Of a DNA stretch of 25,742 nt, positions 23,683 to 25,742 are shown one piece after another (position 1 is the stretch's first letter; each line of letters starts with the position of its first letter). The DNA lies in contig CAMLQG010000043.1 in NCBI GenBank assembly GCA_946482075.1, positions 1 through 25,742 of the forward strand, given 5' to 3'. The DNA comes from an uncultured Erythrobacteraceae bacterium (GTDB taxonomy: Bacteria; Pseudomonadota; Alphaproteobacteria; Sphingomonadales; Sphingomonadaceae). The position numbers and the translations under genes were made by a program. The notes below the pieces were generated by a model that was not told the origin of the DNA, made no database searches, and saw only the letters and a list, made by a program, of their open reading frames with translations.

Positions 23683-23712
23683 CTTCTGTTCAGCCCATGA
23701 GGCCGGGCGGGA

Positions 23713-25742
23713 TCACTCCTCGCCGGGCTCCAGGTAATCGCCCGCATCGGCGTCGAGGCCGTGAGTCTCGCCTTCGACCTTCGCCAGCGGATCGTCGCCG
23801 ATCGCCGCTTCCGGCCCCTGGGCGAGTTCCGCCCGATGCTCTTCCTCGGCCGTTTCCGGCGCGATCAGGGCTTCCTGCAGCTTGCGGTACTGCGCGCGCA
23901 GCGCCGCGTCGCGGCTGGAAGCGGCCACGCGCAGGCGGTTCATCGAAGCGCCGGTGCCGGCGGGAATCAGGCGCCCGACGATCACATTCTCCTTGAGACC
24001 GATCAGCGAGTCCTTCTTGCCCTCGACCGCCGCCTGCGTCAGCACGCGGGTGGTTTCCTGGAACGAGGCGGCGGAGATGAAGCTGCGCGTCTGCAGGCTG
24101 GCCTTGGTGATGCCCAGCAGCACCGGCTTGCCTTCCGCGAACTTCTGGCCCTTGGCGAGCTTCGCGTTGAACTCGTTCATCTCTTCCAGATCGACCTGTT
24201 CGCCCGGCAGCAGCGTGGTGTCGCCGCCATCGGTGATCTCGACCTTCTGCAGCATCTGGCGAACGATCACCTCGATGTGCTTGTCGTTGATCTTCACGCC
24301 CTGCAGTCGATAGACTTCCTGGATTTCCGCGACGAGATATTCGGCCAGAGCTTCCACGCCGAGCACTTCGAGAATGTCGTGCGGATCGGGCGAGCCGGCC
24401 ACCAGCTGGTCGCCGCGCTTCACATGGTCGCCTTCCTGGACGTCGATCACCTTCGCCTTGGGGATCAGATATTCGACCGCTTCGCCTTCCTCGGGAACGA
24501 TCGCGATCTTGCGCTTCGCCTTGTAATCGCGGACGAATTCGATCCGGCCGGAGATCTTGGCGATGATCGCGTTGTCCTTCGGCTTGCGCGCTTCGAACAG
24601 CTCGGCGACACGCGGCAGACCGCCGGTGATGTCGCGCGTCTTGGCGGCTTCGCGGCTGGCGCGGGCAAGGATGTCGCCCGCTTCGACCTGCTGGCCATCC
24701 TCGACCGAGAGCGTCGTGCCGGGCGCCATCATGTAGCGCGCGGCTTCCGTTTCGCCGCCCGCTTCGTTGAGCAGGGTGAGGCGCGGACGCAGGTCTTCCT
24801 TCTTGGAGCGGCCGGCGGAGCGATACTCGATGACGACGCGCTGGGCGATGCCCGTCGCTTCGTCGACCTGTTCCGTCATGGTCTTGCCGTCGAGCAGGTC
24901 CTGGTAGCGCACGATGCCCGGCTGTTCGGTGATCACCGGCAGCGTGAACGGATCCCACTCGGCCAGACGGTCGCCTTCCTTCACCTTCGCGCCGTTCTCG
25001 AACATCAGCACGGTGCCGTAGGGCACGCGATGGATCGCGCGCTCGCGGCCTTCCGCGTCGATCACCGCGATCTCGCCGCTGCGAGCCAGCGACAGCCGGC
25101 GGCCGCGCTTGTCGATGATGGTGGGGATGTCGCGATATTCGACCTTGCCGTCCGAGATCGATTCCAGATGCGAGGTTTCGTTCACCTGCGCCGCGCCGCC
25201 GATGTGGAACGTACGCATGGTGAGCTGGGTGCCCGGTTCGCCGATCGACTGGGCGGCGATGACGCCCACGGCTTCGCCGATATTCACCGGCGTACCGCGC
25301 GCGAGATCGCGGCCGTAGCAGGTGGCGCAGACGCCCTGTTCCGCTTCGCAGACCAGCGGCGAACGAATCTTGGCGGACTGCACGTCGGCGTCCTCGAGGA
25401 GCTTCACCATCGGCTCGTCGAGCAAGGTGCCGGTCTTCACCAGCACTTCGCCCGTCTTGGCGTCGATCAGATCCTCGGCCGTGGTGCGTCCCAGGATGCG
25501 CTCGGCCAGCGAGGCGATGACCGAGCCGCCCTGGATGATCGCGCGCATTTCCAGCGCGTTCTCGGTGCCGCAATCCTCTTCCACGATCACGCAGTCCTGC
25601 GACACGTCGACCAGACGGCGAGTCAGGTAGCCCGAGTTCGCCGTCTTGAGCGCGGTGTCGGCGAGACCCTTGCGGGCGCCGTGGGTGGAGTTGAAATATT
25701 CAAGGACGGTCAGGCCTTCCTTGAAGTTCGAGATGATCGGCG
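23713..25742 (-). CDS. rpoC: DNA-directed RNA polymerase subunit beta' (C-terminal half, 5'-truncated by window edge)
   Basis: About 676 codons of the beta' subunit are visible, from the start of the bridge helix to the stop at 23713. The window edge falls in [19 protein letters not shown], followed by the bridge helix [20 protein letters not shown]. The second zinc site is visible as the Cys in [10 protein letters not shown] plus the cluster [16 protein letters not shown]. The trigger loop region is [20 protein letters not shown]. The jaw region and the conserved end ([20 protein letters not shown], then [16 protein letters not shown]) are complete. The acidic tail ends DYLEPGEE. The gene is the catalytic core of transcription; rpoB would be expected upstream, beyond the right edge. 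An intrinsic terminator follows 30 bases downstream. Confidence 0.98.
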   Translation of the reverse strand, partial: PIISNFKEGLTVLEYFNSTHGARKGLADTALKTANSGYLTRRLVDVSQDCVIVEEDCGTENALEMRAIIQGGSVIASLAERILGRTTAEDLIDAKTGEVLVKTGTLLDEPMVKLLEDADVQSAKIRSPLVCEAEQGVCATCYGRDLARGTPVNIGEAVGVIAAQSIGEPGTQLTMRTFHIGGAAQVNETSHLESISDGKVEYRDIPTIIDKRGRRLSLARSGEIAVIDAEGRERAIHRVPYGTVLMFENGAKVKEGDRLAEWDPFTLPVITEQPGIVRYQDLLDGKTMTEQVDEATGIAQRVVIEYRSAGRSKKEDLRPRLTLLNEAGGETEAARYMMAPGTTLSVEDGQQVEAGDILARASREAAKTRDITGGLPRVAELFEARKPKDNAIIAKISGRIEFVRDYKAKRKIAIVPEEGEAVEYLIPKAKVIDVQEGDHVKRGDQLVAGSPDPHDILEVLGVEALAEYLVAEIQEVYRLQGVKINDKHIEVIVRQMLQKVEITDGGDTTLLPGEQVDLEEMNEFNAKLAKGQKFAEGKPVLLGITKASLQTRSFISAASFQETTRVLTQAAVEGKKDSLIGLKENVIVGRLIPAGTGASMNRLRVAASSRDAALRAQYRKLQEALIAPETAEEEHRAELAQGPEAAIGDDPLAKVEGETHGLDADAGDYLEPGEE

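Noticed and set aside
23581..23700. Small plus-strand ORF between the GIY-YIG remnant and rpoC
   Set aside because: It runs through the rpoC terminator, has no ribosome binding site and no family resemblance.
23690..25573. Long second minus-strand frame overlapping rpoC
   Set aside because: Arg/Gly-rich out-of-frame translation of rpoC; the rpoC frame has all the beta' motifs.

Overview
The window is GC-rich, gene-dense bacterial chromosome. It carries mostly housekeeping genes and reads like an alphaproteobacterium of the order Sphingomonadales. The signs are a short GluRS, the DUF2312/GapR-like and DUF1244 proteins, frequent TTG/GTG starts, and several kinds of dispersed palindromic intergenic repeat. 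The taxonomic call is inference from protein style and repeats; there is no rRNA or other decisive marker. I saw no tRNA, rRNA, CRISPR array, prophage or insertion sequence.

Layout. 1-850 (-): SPFH/stomatin-like membrane protein, cut by the window edge. 931-1938 (+): aldo/keto reductase. 1968-2083: palindromic repeat. 2115-2990 (-): Tat-type exported dienelactone hydrolase-like protein. 3064-4074 (-): nitronate monooxygenase family. 4182-5450 (-): aspartate kinase, divergent from ubiG at 5505-6239 (+). 6296-8389 (-): PAS-PAS-GGDEF-EAL protein. 8486-10065 (-): likely operon yebC, ruvC, ArsC/Spx-like reductase. 10164-10574 (+): VOC protein. 10687-11562 (-): alpha/beta hydrolase. 11630-11866 (-): GapR-like. 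11987-12298 (-): DUF1244. 12373-13827 (+): pyruvate kinase. 13923-15254 (-): gltX. 15319-16974 (-): nadE.

The most unusual part is 17326-21802 (+). A 28-codon ORF with its own ribosome binding site overlaps, by ATGA, an uncharacterised PLP-dependent fold-type-I enzyme. That gene overlaps an ATP-grasp ligase-like gene, and an MFS_3-type exporter with an extra C-terminal domain follows. Amino-acid chemistry, ligation and export in one tightly packed unit suggests a small-molecule or peptide-modifying system that I cannot match to a described pathway.

The right end holds a DUF2478 protein (-) and a YnfA membrane protein (+). A 492-bp repeat-bearing gap follows, then a decayed GIY-YIG nuclease gene enclosed by a pair of inverted 20-bp hairpins. 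The 3' part of rpoC (-) closes the window, ending in a strong intrinsic terminator. The GIY-YIG gene with hairpins resembles in layout the REP/RAYT systems and may be a remnant of a nuclease-linked repeat family; related hairpins recur elsewhere in the window.
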